Assembly (NCBI RefSeq): GCF_008831285.2
Contig: NC_045138.2
Location: forward strand, 25,825,934-25,889,933
DNA: 64,000 bases
Reading direction: 5' to 3'
From: Nymphaea colorata
Taxonomy: Eukaryota > Streptophyta > Magnoliopsida > Nymphaeales > Nymphaeaceae
A program made the translations under genes and the position numbers. The notes beneath the pieces were generated by a model that saw only the letters and a list, made by a program, of their open reading frames with translations, had not been told where the DNA came from and searched no databases. Below, one piece after another: positions 49,352-63,228 of this stretch; positions within the stretch are counted from its first letter, which is position 1; each line of letters opens with the position of its first letter.

Positions 49352-52300
49352 TCAAGATCTCCTGCCTAATGTTACAGATGAAATTTTGATGAAAACTAAC
49401 AAGTGAAGGGTTAAAATGTATAATACAAATGCCGACCGTGCTAGCATGAGCTTCTGCTGCCTTCCGCTTGGCAGGGAGCGGCCTCTGACGCGTGAACCAG
49501 TGGGGTCACCCACAAGCCCCGATAAATTAAGATGGTCTCTTCCATAGCCGGGCCTATCATGCATGGGACCAGAAGCTAGAGAACCAAATCTTCCCATTCT
49601 ATTTCTCGTCATGTTAGTTTCCATACTTGCATAATCTAGCTTCAGCTGCACAGCGTTCAGTTTCTCCAACTCAAGTTCTTTGGCATGAATTTCCACAGTC
49701 AATTCCTCTGCTTGAGCCTGAAGATTGAAATCATGGAGAGATGTCAGCAGCTAGAAGTACTTAATTATATAAATAACTGCAATAAAAAGTCTTGTATAGA
49801 ACTGACTTGTTTTGTCGCCAGCTGTTCCAACAGGCTATGAAGTTGCTTCTCTAACAGCTTCTCCCTTTGTGCTGTATAATATAGTCATTAAGGTTAGCTC
49901 CTATAGATGGAGAACATGCCAAGGATGAGCAAAAAACGGTCGGGACTTTCCTTGGCAGGTATTGGGAAAGAATTCTAATTCCAACCAGCAACAATGAAAC
50001 TTCCATTTGATGAGAATTTGAATATGAGTGTCACATTCAGGGGGTAATCAGTAATAAGACCTCTCCAATCAGCAGAGAGGATATAATGTACCTCGATCAT
50101 GACACTGAACTATGCCAATGGACAAAAGGACACAAATAATTCAAAGACAGATAGAACGGAAAGTGACATGCTTGCTCATGTCATCAGCACATCACCATTC
50201 CTCAACCAATGTAAGTACATGGGCACGGTGAATAACAGAAGGCACTTGGGCATACAACAACCACTTATCTGGTTTCAACGAAACACTTTATCCCTATATA
50301 TCTGTGATTTACCAGACATACACAAAAACTTCCTCAAGCCATTACCTCCATTATACAATCATTTGCTCTTTCCAGATCAACATACCCCCACCATTTACTT
50401 CACATATGTAAAATTGTAAAATACAAAAGACTGCACCTTGCGGTGCCAGCTACGATTCTCTACCAGAAGTGCTCTCCAGTGACCCAGTCTCTACAACAAC
50501 CATTGTGTAACGGGTCAGTGCCTACAAGCTCAGAATAGAACTTGACCACTAATAATACGCCTCATCACCAATGAACAAGAAATATGAAGAGGAAAGCTTC
50601 TGCTAGTCAAAAATTGTTTTGTTGCTTCAGCAAATTTTCAAACTTTATAATCATTATTTCACAAAGAGTTGCAAACAAGAATAGTAAGACCAAGTCGTAC
50701 TTTACAAACATGGGCTCAAAGTTGCCATTTTTCTATCATTGCATTAATATGATGCATGCTATGCTTATGACTTATGAGTTATGAGGAATACAGAATGCTG
50801 AATGGAAAAGAACCTACAGATACATGAACTACAAAGTTGTGATACAGAACAATGCATATAAGTTCGTACCTGGTGAAGGCTGCCTAAGTGAATCTCGTTG
50901 AAGTTCAGACCACGAGTTTTCCAAGTTATGGATTTGTTCCTCAAGTGATTTCTGGCAACAAAAAAGGAAAAAAATGAAAAACTGGATTTCCCCGAAGTAT
51001 TGGCATGGGATAGTAGTGGCTCAGAAGTGAGAAGTCAACCAACTCAATTTTCTTCTTCTCTAAATCGCCTGCAGAAGATGCACCAGCAAGATCAGTTCCC
51101 TCTATGGCTACCGAATTGGCTTCTACTTCTACCACTTCTGCAGATCGCCTATTCTCCCATGTAGCTTGCAGCTTGTCCAATTCATCTCTGAAAGTACCTT
51201 CGGAAGATTCCATTTCCTGAAAATTAGTCACCAGCAATGGCATAGTTAAATTGGACAATCATTCAAAGGACAAAGAAGCACGGTGAAAAGGCCATGCTGT
51301 TGCTCCTTATGGTCATTCTGTAGCAGGCAACAAAAATATCTATAATAGGCTTAACAGCATTGCTCGCTACAAGAAAGAGATGTATAAAGGGACATACATT
51401 TCTAAGACATTCAAAAAAGGTGTGATGCTAACCACATTTACTGTGGTAGACTCTTGCTTCATATGGAAGATCTCCAGCCAATAAGAGTGTACACCTGACA
51501 GGGGGTTTAGTCAAAGACCTTCAAGTCGAAGAAGGTCAAGAGATCGATGTGAATAGTGCATCTCTTGGCATAACCTACTAGAGGCCTGTAAAACCCTAGC
51601 TTGACATTTGGAAGAAAATGAAGAAAGAGGAGGGACAGCCAGTTAATGCAAAGCTGAACTTGGATAGTACACTTTTGCTTTATTTTCACCTTCAAGTTGC
51701 ACGGCCTTGAAAGCTAAACTCCATTATATAGTGAAATTTACCGTTGCATACAAAACAAATTTAAATGATTAAATCATGAGATCCATGCATGAGGTGATGC
51801 AATCCATCCACGAGATTTATTGTAGCAGCACAGACAAAGCATGATGAAGATACGCATCCAATCTGAGATGTGATGGTGGACAAGAGTTACAATCTCAGGA
51901 ACACGGATTCAGCACACTCTTGAGACACAAGGAAGTTCAGATGCAGAGAAAACTAAATTCTAGAACCATTCACCTGATTCCTGTTTTTTGGTGAATCAAA
52001 AAGACCCTTTAAAATCCTTGATCTTAATTGATTTGGATGATCTGTTGCCCCCTGTATTATTCATTCAAGTAATTTAAGCATAATCAAGGTAAAATAAGTC
52101 TCCAAGGAATATCCATTATTCTGTAATTTAAACCATAGCTTAGGAGGACTCCACCAAAAGGTAACGCAAATGATGCCTGAATCAAGCAACAACAGTGGCA
52201 GGAATTACAAGGCAGAAATTGAACACTGTTCAACGAGAAGATATGGCCAAATTATGGCTTTTTGGTTGGCCACACTAAACCTAGAACTTCAGGATAGGTT

Positions 52301-54112
52301 GCTAAAGTGACCCTTTGTTACTTTTTATATCTGATATGCAGCTTCTGTCTCATTGACAAGCACTTGGAGTTCCCAAAACAAATGAAAAAGGCCCACATCA
52401 TGAAATTGATTTTGAGACCAATGACTTTTGAAATTTGAATGTAAGTGGCCATGAATCTGTTTAAATTATGGTGATTGTATAGAACAACGAAAACCTAAGA
52501 TAGAAGGCATGGAACTGAGGAAAGAACTCCAGAGAACTGATTCACTTGAGTCTGTCCTTTCATAGGGCATCGCGAAATTTGGAATGATTTTCAGTCTTTT
52601 AAATCGCTTGGATTTTCTGATTATCCTGTTCTGGAAACTTACCACAAATATGAAGAAATATGATATGTTAGTACTGCAAAGAGGAGTTTCGACAATGACG
52701 AGAATCACAAACAGCAGAATGATGGAAACATTCTCACTACCATATAAAAGCAAGAGTTGAAGATTGATATGGAATTCATCCAACTGTACGTAAAAAGATG
52801 CAATGGAAATTGAGAGAACAATGTAACAGAATGCGACAATGTTTCATGGGCATTAAGTTCTCCAAAACCTTTAGCTCGTGAATTAGCAATCTGCTTAAAT
52901 ACTATATGTTACCAACCTTTAGTTTATTCTCCAAGATACTTGCTTCTTGCATTTTCTCCTGAATTTGCTTCTGACCATTTGATATAGCCTTCTCATAAGC
53001 AGCATTTTCCTCTTGCAGTGATGCTTCCCTTAACTGTGCCTGGTGATTAGCAAAAACCGCAAATTAGTACATGTCAAGGAAAGCAGGCCTGGATGAGCTA
53101 AAAACATTTCATTGCGCAGTAAAGTACAGCTGCATCGTTCAACAGAGTATCCCGTGAAAAAGATCAATTGATTTGAGCCAATAATTGCTATTAGCGACGT
53201 TTTTCATATCATGTTGAGGAACATTGTTAAGCCAATAATTATAGGTAGCACGTTGACCGTTTCACGTTAAACCCCGAAAGTCTATAGTGTGAGATGAAAC
53301 TTTCTCACAGTGATCTACCCAAAACACTCAAGGAAACATCTCCAATTTTTAAGTGCGGTAGCAAGTCTTAACGGATCCCATCGTTTCCACCATTTGGCAA
53401 ATTAACTTATTTTCAGTTGAGACCAGATATATGGCAGTTGATCTATCCTGCAAATCGCTGATACACCGACATCACGCAATCAATCATTCTTTCTGGAAGC
53501 ACCAAAATAAACCCGAAGATGCAATCAGCAATTAATGTATGATCCGATTATAACATCTAAAGAATCCAATTCCACGTGACTAGTGCACTTTGAGAAAACA
53601 AAAACCTATCAATTACATCGAACTGTTTTCCAGGATCGAGTTTAAGATTGAAACCCAACAAACAACGGCAAGGAAACCCACAAACCCCAATCGACCCACA
53701 AGGCAAATTGGCCATGGCGACGTCAACTTGCGTCGCATTTAGACGTAATTGAAGAAAAAAGGAACCTGTTATCCGAGAAGCGGAGAGGGGACGACTGGCG
53801 ATCGTGAGATGGCATACGCACCTCTTGGCGGGTGGCTGAGTGGGCGTCGACTTGGAGAGCAAGGGCGGCGTTGGACGCGACGGAGTGGGCGTGTAGGTGG
53901 GGAAGACGCTGTGAAATGTGGGGAGGAGGCAGCCTGGCCCTCAATTGCTCGATGCTCCTCCGCAGCTCCCTGGCTTTAGCCTCCCTCTCCCTCACGTACG
54001 CCTCTTGCTCGGGCGAGAACACCACTGCCCTCGGCGATGGAAACTCCTCATCGTTAATCCCACCGGCATTCCCTCCTACCACGTCTGCTGCCCAAGCTAG
54101 CAGCCCCGCCAT
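49352..54112 (-). CDS. Tail-anchored coiled-coil protein of unknown function
   Basis: Exons on the minus strand: 54112-53822, 53039-52917, 51216-51040, 50951-50870, 49871-49807 and 49717-49352. They total 1104 nt, giving 367 aa. A further in-frame 26-codon exon at 52051-51974 may also be included (393 aa). Phases agree at every junction. The N-terminus is MAGLLAWAADVVGG, followed by a coiled coil with an Arg/Glu-rich stretch (AYVREREAKARELRRSIEQL). More heptad-rich exons follow (LEEQIHNLENSWSELQRD, REKLLEKQLHSLLEQL). Near the C-terminus a hydrophobic helix (LMLARSAFVLYILTLHLLVF) is followed by a short tail. This suggests a tail-anchored membrane protein with a cytosolic rod, as in golgin-like tethers. 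I recall an uncharacterised plant family with this layout, but the compartment is not established here. Confidence 0.82.
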
Positions 54113-55849
54113 CTCTTCCTCTCCTCCTCTACACGTGCGACCTCTTTCTCCTCAACGAGGAGATGCCAACGCTGGACCTTTTCGGAAGATATTAGCACCA
54201 ATTATCGACCGCGATTCAACTAGAGAAGCCTTTTACGAAACTCGTCATTTCTTGTGAATTAATAGAACAGCACACTGATTAGAAGTTCGTAGTCTGATGG
54301 GTGTTTTACTTCAACGATGAGCATCACTCTCTGGTCCTGTCTTTCCCATTGCACCCAATTGCCTCGAGGTGAAAGGATTCCTTGTGTTGTAGAGTGTGCC
54401 TCTCACCGTCTTTAATTGGGAAGATAATGTTATCTTCCAACATAGAGATTAAGAAGGCGTTTGTTTACCTCGGATGTCTTCACTGAGATCTCATACCTGA
54501 ATATTTGAAGTCCGGCCCCTCCCCACATTCGACTTCATTACGAGATATTGGACAAATAATTATTGGATATCTCAAATTCTCATTTTCATACAATGTTCAA
54601 ATTTGGTGTTTATTTGCTATGAGGTTGCCACGTAAAATGAACCTCATCTCGCTTTAATGTGTGATCTGATGTTATCAAATAATTGACTCGGACTAAACAA
54701 CAGTTTTTTTCTAATCTCATTCCCGTTTTGACACACCTTCAGTGGAACGTTGATCTATTTTTTCGACAATGCTTGCTGGTTTGGATTCATTAGTTTACTT
54801 ACAGTATAAACAAAGCGAAGAAAGTCAATCCTATTTCTCGTTTTCTTTTTGTTTTCTTAAATTAATGGCAAAAGAAGTATTGTGCTTCTTCAGCGTATGT
54901 TTCATTGCATCGAGTAAGGTGAAAATAACGCCGTCGTTAACTACGTTTTCTGAAAAATCGAACATAAATTACATAAGGGAACTGAATGAAAACACTTAAA
55001 GAATTTGTGACTTAAAAAAAAAACTCTTACTTTTTCATACATTATCTCATTTTTCTTTTATTTTCATCTGTTTAGTATTGTCTTTTTTTTTTTCTCCCAT
55101 CCAAATATAGAATTAGTTCACCAGCCATTTGTTCGGAGGACACCTGCATTCCTTACACACGGGACGTACAAGCCTGTTGTGGTTGTCATTTACGTGCTTG
55201 AGATCCCAATATATAGATTGACATCAAACATTTGGAGATCTCAATGAAACCGGTTTGAATGCATGGGAGTAATTCTGCCCCCACATAAATTCCTATTATA
55301 CTTCACCATCTAGATCAGGTGTACCACTTGTCCGGTTAGTCCGATCTGTTTGCACCACAATGGGTTAAGTTTCTAAAGACAGGAGCAGAATGGATTGGGT
55401 CCAGCAAAGAGGCTAAAGTCTTTAGTTGATCTTGGGTCAATGATAAACTTAGCTGGTTTAGTAACCCATCCATTTTCATATGCTTTGCCGGATGAATCCA
55501 TTATTAATAAACATATTTATTTTTCATGGAGTTTGTGCAATAGACAGTACAACAATCGATAAAAAAAAAAAAAATTAATATGCAAGTTAAAAGATAACAG
55601 AAAGTCACTTGGCATCAAAAGCAAACATACTTGAGAATAAGAAAAAAAGACAAAGAACGTTGAGCGGTAGGACCAAACAATAGTATCAACAAATATCTCC
55701 GTTATCCTGCATTGAGGAAAAATGCAGGATCTGGATCCGCACTCGAACCCAAAAGGCCCTTGCAACTTCCCACCCAGTTAAACCTTGCGAGCGGAGGTAA
55801 AAATTAAGGCTGGAATGGATAACGTCTTCCCTCGGGCGGGAAGGTGAAG

Positions 55850-55884
<35 letters not shown>

Positions 55885-55885
55885 C
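54113..55885. other. Divergent intergenic region between the coiled-coil gene and PTAC14
   Basis: This 1.8-kb interval should contain both promoters. It is AT-rich in the middle, with no recognised gene. A CT run at 55853-55882 lies immediately before the PTAC14 start codon. Confidence 0.6.
55853..55882. repeat. CT microsatellite in the PTAC14 5' leader
   Basis: A CT run of about 30 bp ends three bases before the ATG at 55886, on the sense strand of PTAC14. Confidence 0.92.
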
Positions 55886-58800
55886 ATGAGCAGTTCTCTC
55901 CTGTTTCATCTGCAACCCACCGGCTACCAGACATTGAAGAAGGTGAGCTTGTCACGGCACACGTTATTGCTCCTGTAAACGTCCTGACAGATCCCTTGTG
56001 TTACCATTTTCTTGCAAGTCATAGTATAGTTATTCCTTTGTTGGCGTCTGTTTTTGAAGGATGGCTTTGCTTCTGGAGCCAAACCAACTGATCGATTATT
56101 GAGGGCATCGGAGCAGAAGACGAAGCAGAAGAAGAAGAAGCAGGAATGGACGAGGGCGGCTACCGGAGTTTATATGGAGGCCGAGACTGGGCTCCCTCCT
56201 TTCATGCTCTTTGAGAAACCTCGTGTTGAGCAACCGATGCCAGGAGGAGTACGTATAAAAGAATCTGCCCAATTATGTTTTTACTATTTCCAAGTTTCGG
56301 CTGATCCCAAAGCCAAACTACTTCACTACCCACATTTGCAAACTTCTTGTTTTCCTTGTTATTTGTACGACCTCGAAAAATTCATGTGTCGGTAAGTCGC
56401 TTTGATTCGAAATCCTGGCAACCAATTTTTGTAAACTTCTTATTCTCTATCGACGATAACAAAGATTTCGAGTAATAGAAGAGCAAGGGAGACATCTGAG
56501 GGCCTGGTTAGAATAGTTAATCGTGGAACGGTCAATTATCATGTCACATTACATTATCTTTTATTAGGGTTATCGTAGTATTGATCAGCACAAGAAGCCT
56601 TTGAAATTGTGTGAAATTGTTCACATCATCTCTTTATGTACGAGAGACGCCTTACTCCAGCTTATTGAAGAGTAATGTTTATCTCGAGATTCTGTGGACT
56701 TCCCGTGTCCCACTTGCAGAATTTTCTTTAGTTACTAATGTCATACTGATTTGTCTGGGGAGTGTTTGGAGTGGAAGGATCCATGCTGAAACGTGAACAT
56801 AAGATTAGTTTTTCTTGATTCATATCACGAAGTCCGTTCCTAAAAAATGGGAATAAAGTATCTGTTGGTGACCTGGTGGAATCTGTTTCATGCGTGAGGA
56901 AATGGCTTGTGTCTTGTCTCAGAACGTACCAATGCAGTTGCTAACAAAATCCATTTGCATGATATTTGAAACATGTTAAATGCAAGGAGCTTGTCCACTT
57001 TCCTTATAGCGTGTGCGCCAAACTCCTTGCCCATCCCTCTGTTCATGTTGACGACAAAAGATGCTGCTTGCTTTTATTTCAGTCTTGCTTTATTTAATTT
57101 CTGAATCCCAACATCCTTCCTTTGACCTGAGGTGGCAGGAAGTTGTCGAACTTTCTTCTTCATAAAAAACCTCTTGTGAAGAAACCCATTTTTCACAAGT
57201 AATTATGTGATAACACTGATAAAGCGTCCTAGGCCAGCTAGGTCTATGGGAAAGCTTCACCGAACTCATTTTCTAACTACTGAACTGCTACTTCATTTGT
57301 TAGGCGAGCTATAATATGTTGTTTAAACCAAAATGGCATCCTTGGGAACTATATACATCGGAGAGTCTCTCTTAGCAGCAAAAGACAATGAATCTACTAT
57401 ATCTTCCTTGAACTTATTTAGTACGTAACTGCAATAGGAAGGTTTCTCATACCAGAAAAGCATGACCGTGCCATATGTTTTAAAGTACTAAGGAAGTACC
57501 TATATAAACTCATCGTGCGTATGCTGTACCCAAATTATTTTGGTTGAACAAGCTGGAAATGTTGTTATTGAAATCATCAGCTTCAGGGTGGAGTGGCAAA
57601 GTTCAGCATTGCCGTTCAGTTGTCCATACTTTATGCTAAATGACTATGGGTGAAGAAGCTTATTTTATTATTTTTTTGTCCAGTTTGAAGTTTGTTGTCT
57701 GTAGTCAAATTGTTTTCTCTTTCTTTGGTTCAATTTATTAACATCTGTCATGGGTTGGCAGTTGGAACCTGCTGATCCTGATTTTTACAAAATTGGCTAT
57801 GTTCGTCATGTTCGTGCTTATGGAATAGAATTCATGGAAGGGCCTGATGGTTTCGGGGTTTATTCTTCTAGAGATGTGGAACCACTACGAAGAGCCCGGG
57901 TGAGAAGCTAATTCTGCGTTGTTCATGACCAACTGATTTTGTACATGCTTTGATCATTTATTTATTTGTGCTAGTCTACATGTTCTATATGTTGAATTAT
58001 TATGGATTAGTTGATCTTAAGCATCAGTCATTGGCAAAACTATTGCTGTTTGTTTGTCTTGCATCCAACATTTTTCTGGCATTAAAATTCATGTTTTTGT
58101 TTGTCTGCAACTTCTCTTGCTTCTTATTCTCTTAAAATTGTCTAAACCTCCCTCTGTGATGTAGACCTTCTTTCAATGCTATTCATGACAAAGTCCATGA
58201 AATGCTAAACTTAGCATCGTATTATAAATGATAAGAGTCCATGATGTATCAAATTTGTCACAACCTTATCATATATCCATACTTTGAGTTGTAACTTATT
58301 CTTTTTCTGTGCCCATATGAGATCATTTAGGAATTTCTTAAAGGTTGTCCTTACATCAGTCTACATAGTTATCATCAACATTTGGCCCTTCTGTTTATTG
58401 ATATGATTCATTGATGTCCCATTTCTCCAGTTACTTTTATCTAGTCCATATTAAATATCTATCTACACTTGTTTCTGAATATGCAAAAAGGATTGTGATG
58501 TATGAAATGCAATATGCATTTTATTTTATTTCAAGGGTTTAAGTTTTTAAGGAGAAAGCCCAAAGGATATTTGCACTAATAAAAAGGAAGTGAACAGTAT
58601 ATTTTATATTCTTCTTGAAGGATGAACATATGTCTACTACCTACAACCAAGAAGACCAAACCTTCTCTAATATCATGTTTTGCAATTTATGAAATTTAAT
58701 CTCATGTATAAAATTGCGAGGAATCTTGGGGGACTTGTTGGGAGGCCGGCTATGTGATTAAATGTCCTGTTTCTTAATCTTTTTAGGGTTGGAACTGAAG

Positions 58801-61800
58801 CTGTTGGAGGGCAGATAGGGATCCATCAAACGAGGAGCCCAAGCCTGGGGTGAGAGTGGGTCGGTTTATTCCAATTGGCACTAGAGCCAGTTCAATACTC
58901 GAACCTAGTGTCTCGCATGTACAAGTGCAAACGCGTATACCTTGAGGGGGCTAGATGTGTGAAGTTTAGTCCCATACTTAAAGATTGTGAGGAATCTTGT
59001 GGGACTTATAAGGGGGCTGGCTAAGTGTTTAAGTCTCTTGGTTTCTAGCCTTTTTAAGGCTGAAACTGAAGTTGCTAAGAGGCAGGTTGGTATTCGCCAA
59101 ATTAGGAGCCCGAGCACTTGGGATATACCACAAGAATCGATGTTGTTGTTGATATTGTTTGTTATTTTCATGTGTCCCTACTATTGTTTTTCCTATTTAT
59201 TAACTTCTATTCTTTTCTCTTACTAAATTTTTCTCGACATTTTATATTTTCTTATGGATAAATTTTTTGTAGTAATGTTGATTTATTGATTTTCATTTCT
59301 TGCAGATTATTATGGAAATTCCACTGGAATTGATGCTAACCATTAGTAAAAAACTCCCCTGGATGTTTTTTCCTGATATTGTGCCGCTAGGTCATCCCAT
59401 TTTTGATATTATCAACTCGACCAATGAAGAGGTATATGCCCTTACTGTTGGTAAATGAATGGAATGTTCAGAGTTTGCTATCAAATTTCTTTCTATCAGT
59501 GCGTAAATGCTTTATGAGTTCAGTCCCATGAAAAGTTCATAGTGTTAAATGTAAAGAAAGTTCAAATATTTATTTCTACTTGATGTTTGGCATTGCAATT
59601 GTTTGTAATTTCAGCTTGTTGCTGCATTTGACTGACTGATCTAATCATGTTCACAGCACAGTATCACACATTGTCTTGCTATCTTGCAGTTAATCTGGCT
59701 TCCACTATTCTTTTTGCAATGCCAGGAATTTGAAGATTGCTGATAAGTTTCTGGTGCAGGCAGACTGGGACCTGAGGTTGGCGTGTCTTCTGCTGTTTTC
59801 ATTTGATTGTGAAGGGAACTTTTGGCAGCTGTATGGTGATTTTTTGCCTAGTGTAGATGAAAGTACAAGTTTGCTTCTGGCAACAGAGGTGTGTGCTATC
59901 CAGACTTAGGTCTTTTTTATTCTTACAATATGTTCCATCCTTCTTAGCTGTATGTTAACGTTGTACATAAATTTGTGAGGATATGCGAATGTTACCTGCT
60001 CTCAGTGGTAACTAAAGACAGTTACATATATATTGCTGTCATTAATAGAGTTGATTCTGTGGCCGATCAACGTATATTCCATTTACTATATTTTTATCTG
60101 CCCTTATAGATTAGTCCTTGCTCCTAAGATAAATACTAGTCATGGTCTGATTCTTGTTCACTTGTTCTTTCTGTCAGGAGGAGCTTTCAGAGCTACAAGA
60201 TCAGAAGCTTGCTGTAGCTATTCGTGAGAAACAACGCCAAGCTGTGGAATTTTGGGAAAAGCATTGGGTTTGTTGCTTATGATACTCTTTTTGCAATCAA
60301 TGATGCACTTGCATGTTGACTTGAGTAACTTGATATCAGTTCCCTGATCTGTCATCCAGAGTCTGGATATAGAATAGTTTGACTTTTTATCCCCTACCAT
60401 GGCGGATGAGTTCCCCTCAACTGCTGTGCTACAGGCACTTTATTCTGCAAAGCGGACAGCTGGTGATTCAGTTTCTTTCTGCTAAAGGACATCGATTCTC
60501 CCTCATAGCAACCCATGACCAAATTTACAGGGCTGTATCCAATCCAAGTAGAATCTAAACCTTTTAGGTTCCTAGCATAACTTAAGAGCCATTCTCACTA
60601 TACAATTGCTTTATTTGCTGTCACAAGGACGTCTTGATTCATGCATTGTGTCTGTGTCCCTTATGTACAAGTCACTTTATAAACTTCAGAAGAACTTTCT
60701 GAATCCATCTACGCGGTGCCACCTTTGTCTGTCTGATGATGATTAACAAGTTGCAAGCATTTCTTATTGTTTATTAAAAATTCTCAGTATGATTAATGGA
60801 AGGCATTTTTATTTCATGTGAAACAGCATCCTGGCGCTCCTTTGAAGATAAAACGTCTTGCTCGTGATCCTGAAAGGTTCCTTTGGGCAGTGGGCATTGC
60901 TCAGTCCCGTTGCACTAATTTACAACTTAGGATTGGTGCATTAATCCAAGATACAAATATGCTAGTTCCTTATGCTGGTAATGTTGATTACCATTGCCCG
61001 ATTTAGCTTAGAATTTTGTTATGGTTGTTTAATATGAGTAGGGTAGCAAGATATATTGCTTAATCTGATTATAAATTTCTTGGAAGGAATGAGTCCTTTT
61101 TCAAATTAGACAACCTGGTAGCAAACTTCAAAGTTAAATTTGTAACTTAGCATCTGTGGAAGGTGCTTCGCATGCATTTAAACTTGGATCCTAATAATCC
61201 TTATAAATCTGTTTCTCTTATTGGAAGTCCTTATATCACAATGTTGTTTTTTTAAAGAGTTGTACTTCTTTTGGCCTTTAACTAGCTCTCTTTTCTACTG
61301 TATAGATATGCTAAATCATTCCTTTCGACCCAACTGTTTCCTGCATTGGCGTTTCAAGGATCGCATGCTGGAGGTGTTGATAAATGCTGGTCAGAGAATC
61401 CGAAAAGGGGATGAGGTGAAACTTTCAATTATCCTAAGAACCATACTGACAGATATTCCCTTGGCAACCCTTTTTATCTGACTGTTCTCATTGTATTTAC
61501 CTGTACAAGTTAGGTTATTTAGTAAAACCTTCATAAATTCAAAAGTTCTTGTTGAAACTAATCACAAACTTCAGGTTTCTGTTGTAAAAAGTAAAATCCT
61601 GTCTCAGAACTTCATTATGTGTTCATTTATTTCTGAAAGAACTCACCCTGTTTCTGAAAAATTACTGCAGATGACAATCAATTATATGGCAGGACAGAAT
61701 CATATGTTGATGGAGAGATATGGATTTTCATTGCCAACAGTAAGTATTTTGTGCAAAGATGATGCTATGAATAACAGCTGTAGACCAGTCACCCTTTTTC

Positions 61801-63228
61801 TGCTGTTTCTTTGGTAACAAGTTAGACTGTTTGATACGCCATAAGATATATATGCTTTATTACATAATGTCTTTACTTTGTTTTCATTTCACTGCCAGTC
61901 CAGTCAATATGATTTATACCTCTTCCCATGACAAAAGCTTGAGCTACTTAGACCATGCTTTTGGATTTTGCCTGATGTGCTTGATTTCTAGCTTTATTAA
62001 TTTCTGGCATTTCTTAAGATTATAGTCCGCACATTGTAAATTTCTCCATAATTGTATTTTTTTTTATCTGTGTATAGTGGTACGTCTGTGCATCTTAGAA
62101 CTGCAAAATGTGACTCCAAATTCAATTTAGCGAGCTTTCCATCTGAGTTATTCCTATTTAATTAAGATTTAGCAACCTCTTGGGTATATCTGTACATCTC
62201 CATGACCTGGGATTATTGTACTTGTCAAGCAGTGTAACTACTCAAATGTTTTATCTGTAGGTGCTTGGTTTTTTTCTTCTTCCATGTTGATGATTTCCTT
62301 TTTTGCTTCTCTAACTGTTTATTTGTGTATTTTGCTGATTGGCACACCAGAATCCTTGGGACGAGATACCTTTCTCTGGACATTCAAAGATTCACTTGGA
62401 TTCATTTTTATCAGCTTTTAACATATCAGGCCTTCCAAGTGACTACTATTACAACAGTAAGTGTGGTCTTTTTTTCTTGTTGACACCTCTCTATATCCTG
62501 TCTATTAAATACGCAGCTCAAGAAATTGGTTTTTACAGGTAGGCTTTCTGAAGGAGAAGATACGTTTGTTGATGGTGCTATCTTGGCAGCTGCACGTACT
62601 TTACCCACATGGTCAGATGGGGATATGCCTCCAATTCCGAGTTTAGAAAGGAAAGCAGTATTGGAGTTGCAGGAAGAATGCCAACAGTTTTTAGCAGAGT
62701 TCCCTACAACAGCCGAACATGATCAGCAAATCCTGGGTATGAGTTTTGAAAAATGAGAATGGCCTCTTTATTTTTTGTAAATAGGGGTGTTGATTGAATC
62801 CAAGTTTGAACGCTTGATGGTATCCGAACTTGAGCATCTTTGACCTTTGATCTCAAGGTGGCTTCCCTTTGTGGAACTCCACGCACTTACCTGAGATCTG
62901 AGTCTTTCAGATGCACATGTAGGGCCTAAAATTGCTAAATTTAGGTCAATTGAGATTGATTTCTGTGATAGAAATATTTTAAGTTCTAATCCTTGGTCAA
63001 CTGAAAATGTTCAGATTCTAATCCTCAGTGTAGCAGAACACTGGAAGCTGCAATCAGGTATGTTCACTGCTGCAGATGATCTGCTGGTATTTGGACGAAA
63101 ACTAAACACATCATTCTGGTCCTGTTTCTTATACCTTGTCTCCTTGCAGATACAGAATGCACCGTAAGATGTTCATTCAGAAGATTAACAGTGCCTTGGA
63201 ACTTTACCTAGACAGGATACTCTTCTGA
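55886..63228 (+). CDS. PTAC14: PTAC14, SET-domain protein of the plastid transcriptionally active chromosome
   Basis: Thirteen exons: 55886-55942, 56060-56248, 57762-57899, 59306-59431, 59760-59888, 60178-60267, 60827-60977, 61306-61415, 61671-61739, 62351-62456, 62539-62736, 63015-63057 and 63150-63228. They total 1485 nt, giving 494 aa, close to the 483 I recall for Arabidopsis. The SET core shows GPDGFGVYSSRDVEP, DMLNHSFRPNCFLHW (the NHS..PN motif) and KGDEMTINY. The remainder matches the Rubisco-LSMT-like C-terminal domain, ending YRMHRKMFIQKINSALELYL. PTAC14 associates with the plastid-encoded RNA polymerase with PTAC12 and is needed for chloroplast development. The N-terminus (exons 1-2) is the least certain part: exon 1 gives only 19 residues and the exon 2 acceptor is GAAG rather than CAG/TAG. 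Intron 3 holds a TRIM-like repeat. Confidence 0.94.
58688..59140 (+). mobile_element. Probable TRIM-like or truncated LTR element in PTAC14 intron 3
   Basis: Two diverged direct repeats of about 180 bp start at about 58688 and 58958. Shared phrases are GAGGAATCTTG, GGGACTT and CTGAAGTTGCT-like text. The second copy begins TGTGAAGTTTAGTCCCATA, a typical plant LTR start. After the first copy comes TGGCACTAGAGCC (58877-58889), resembling the TGGTATCAGAGC primer-binding site. Before the second copy is GAGGGGG, a purine tract. The internal region is under 100 bp with no coding. It lies on the sense strand of PTAC14. Confidence 0.6.

Noticed and set aside
52741-52783. Possible extra exon of the coiled-coil gene encoding LDEFHINLQ
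   Set aside because: Its acceptor is plausible, but the only donor gives phase 1, which does not join the phase 0 downstream exon.
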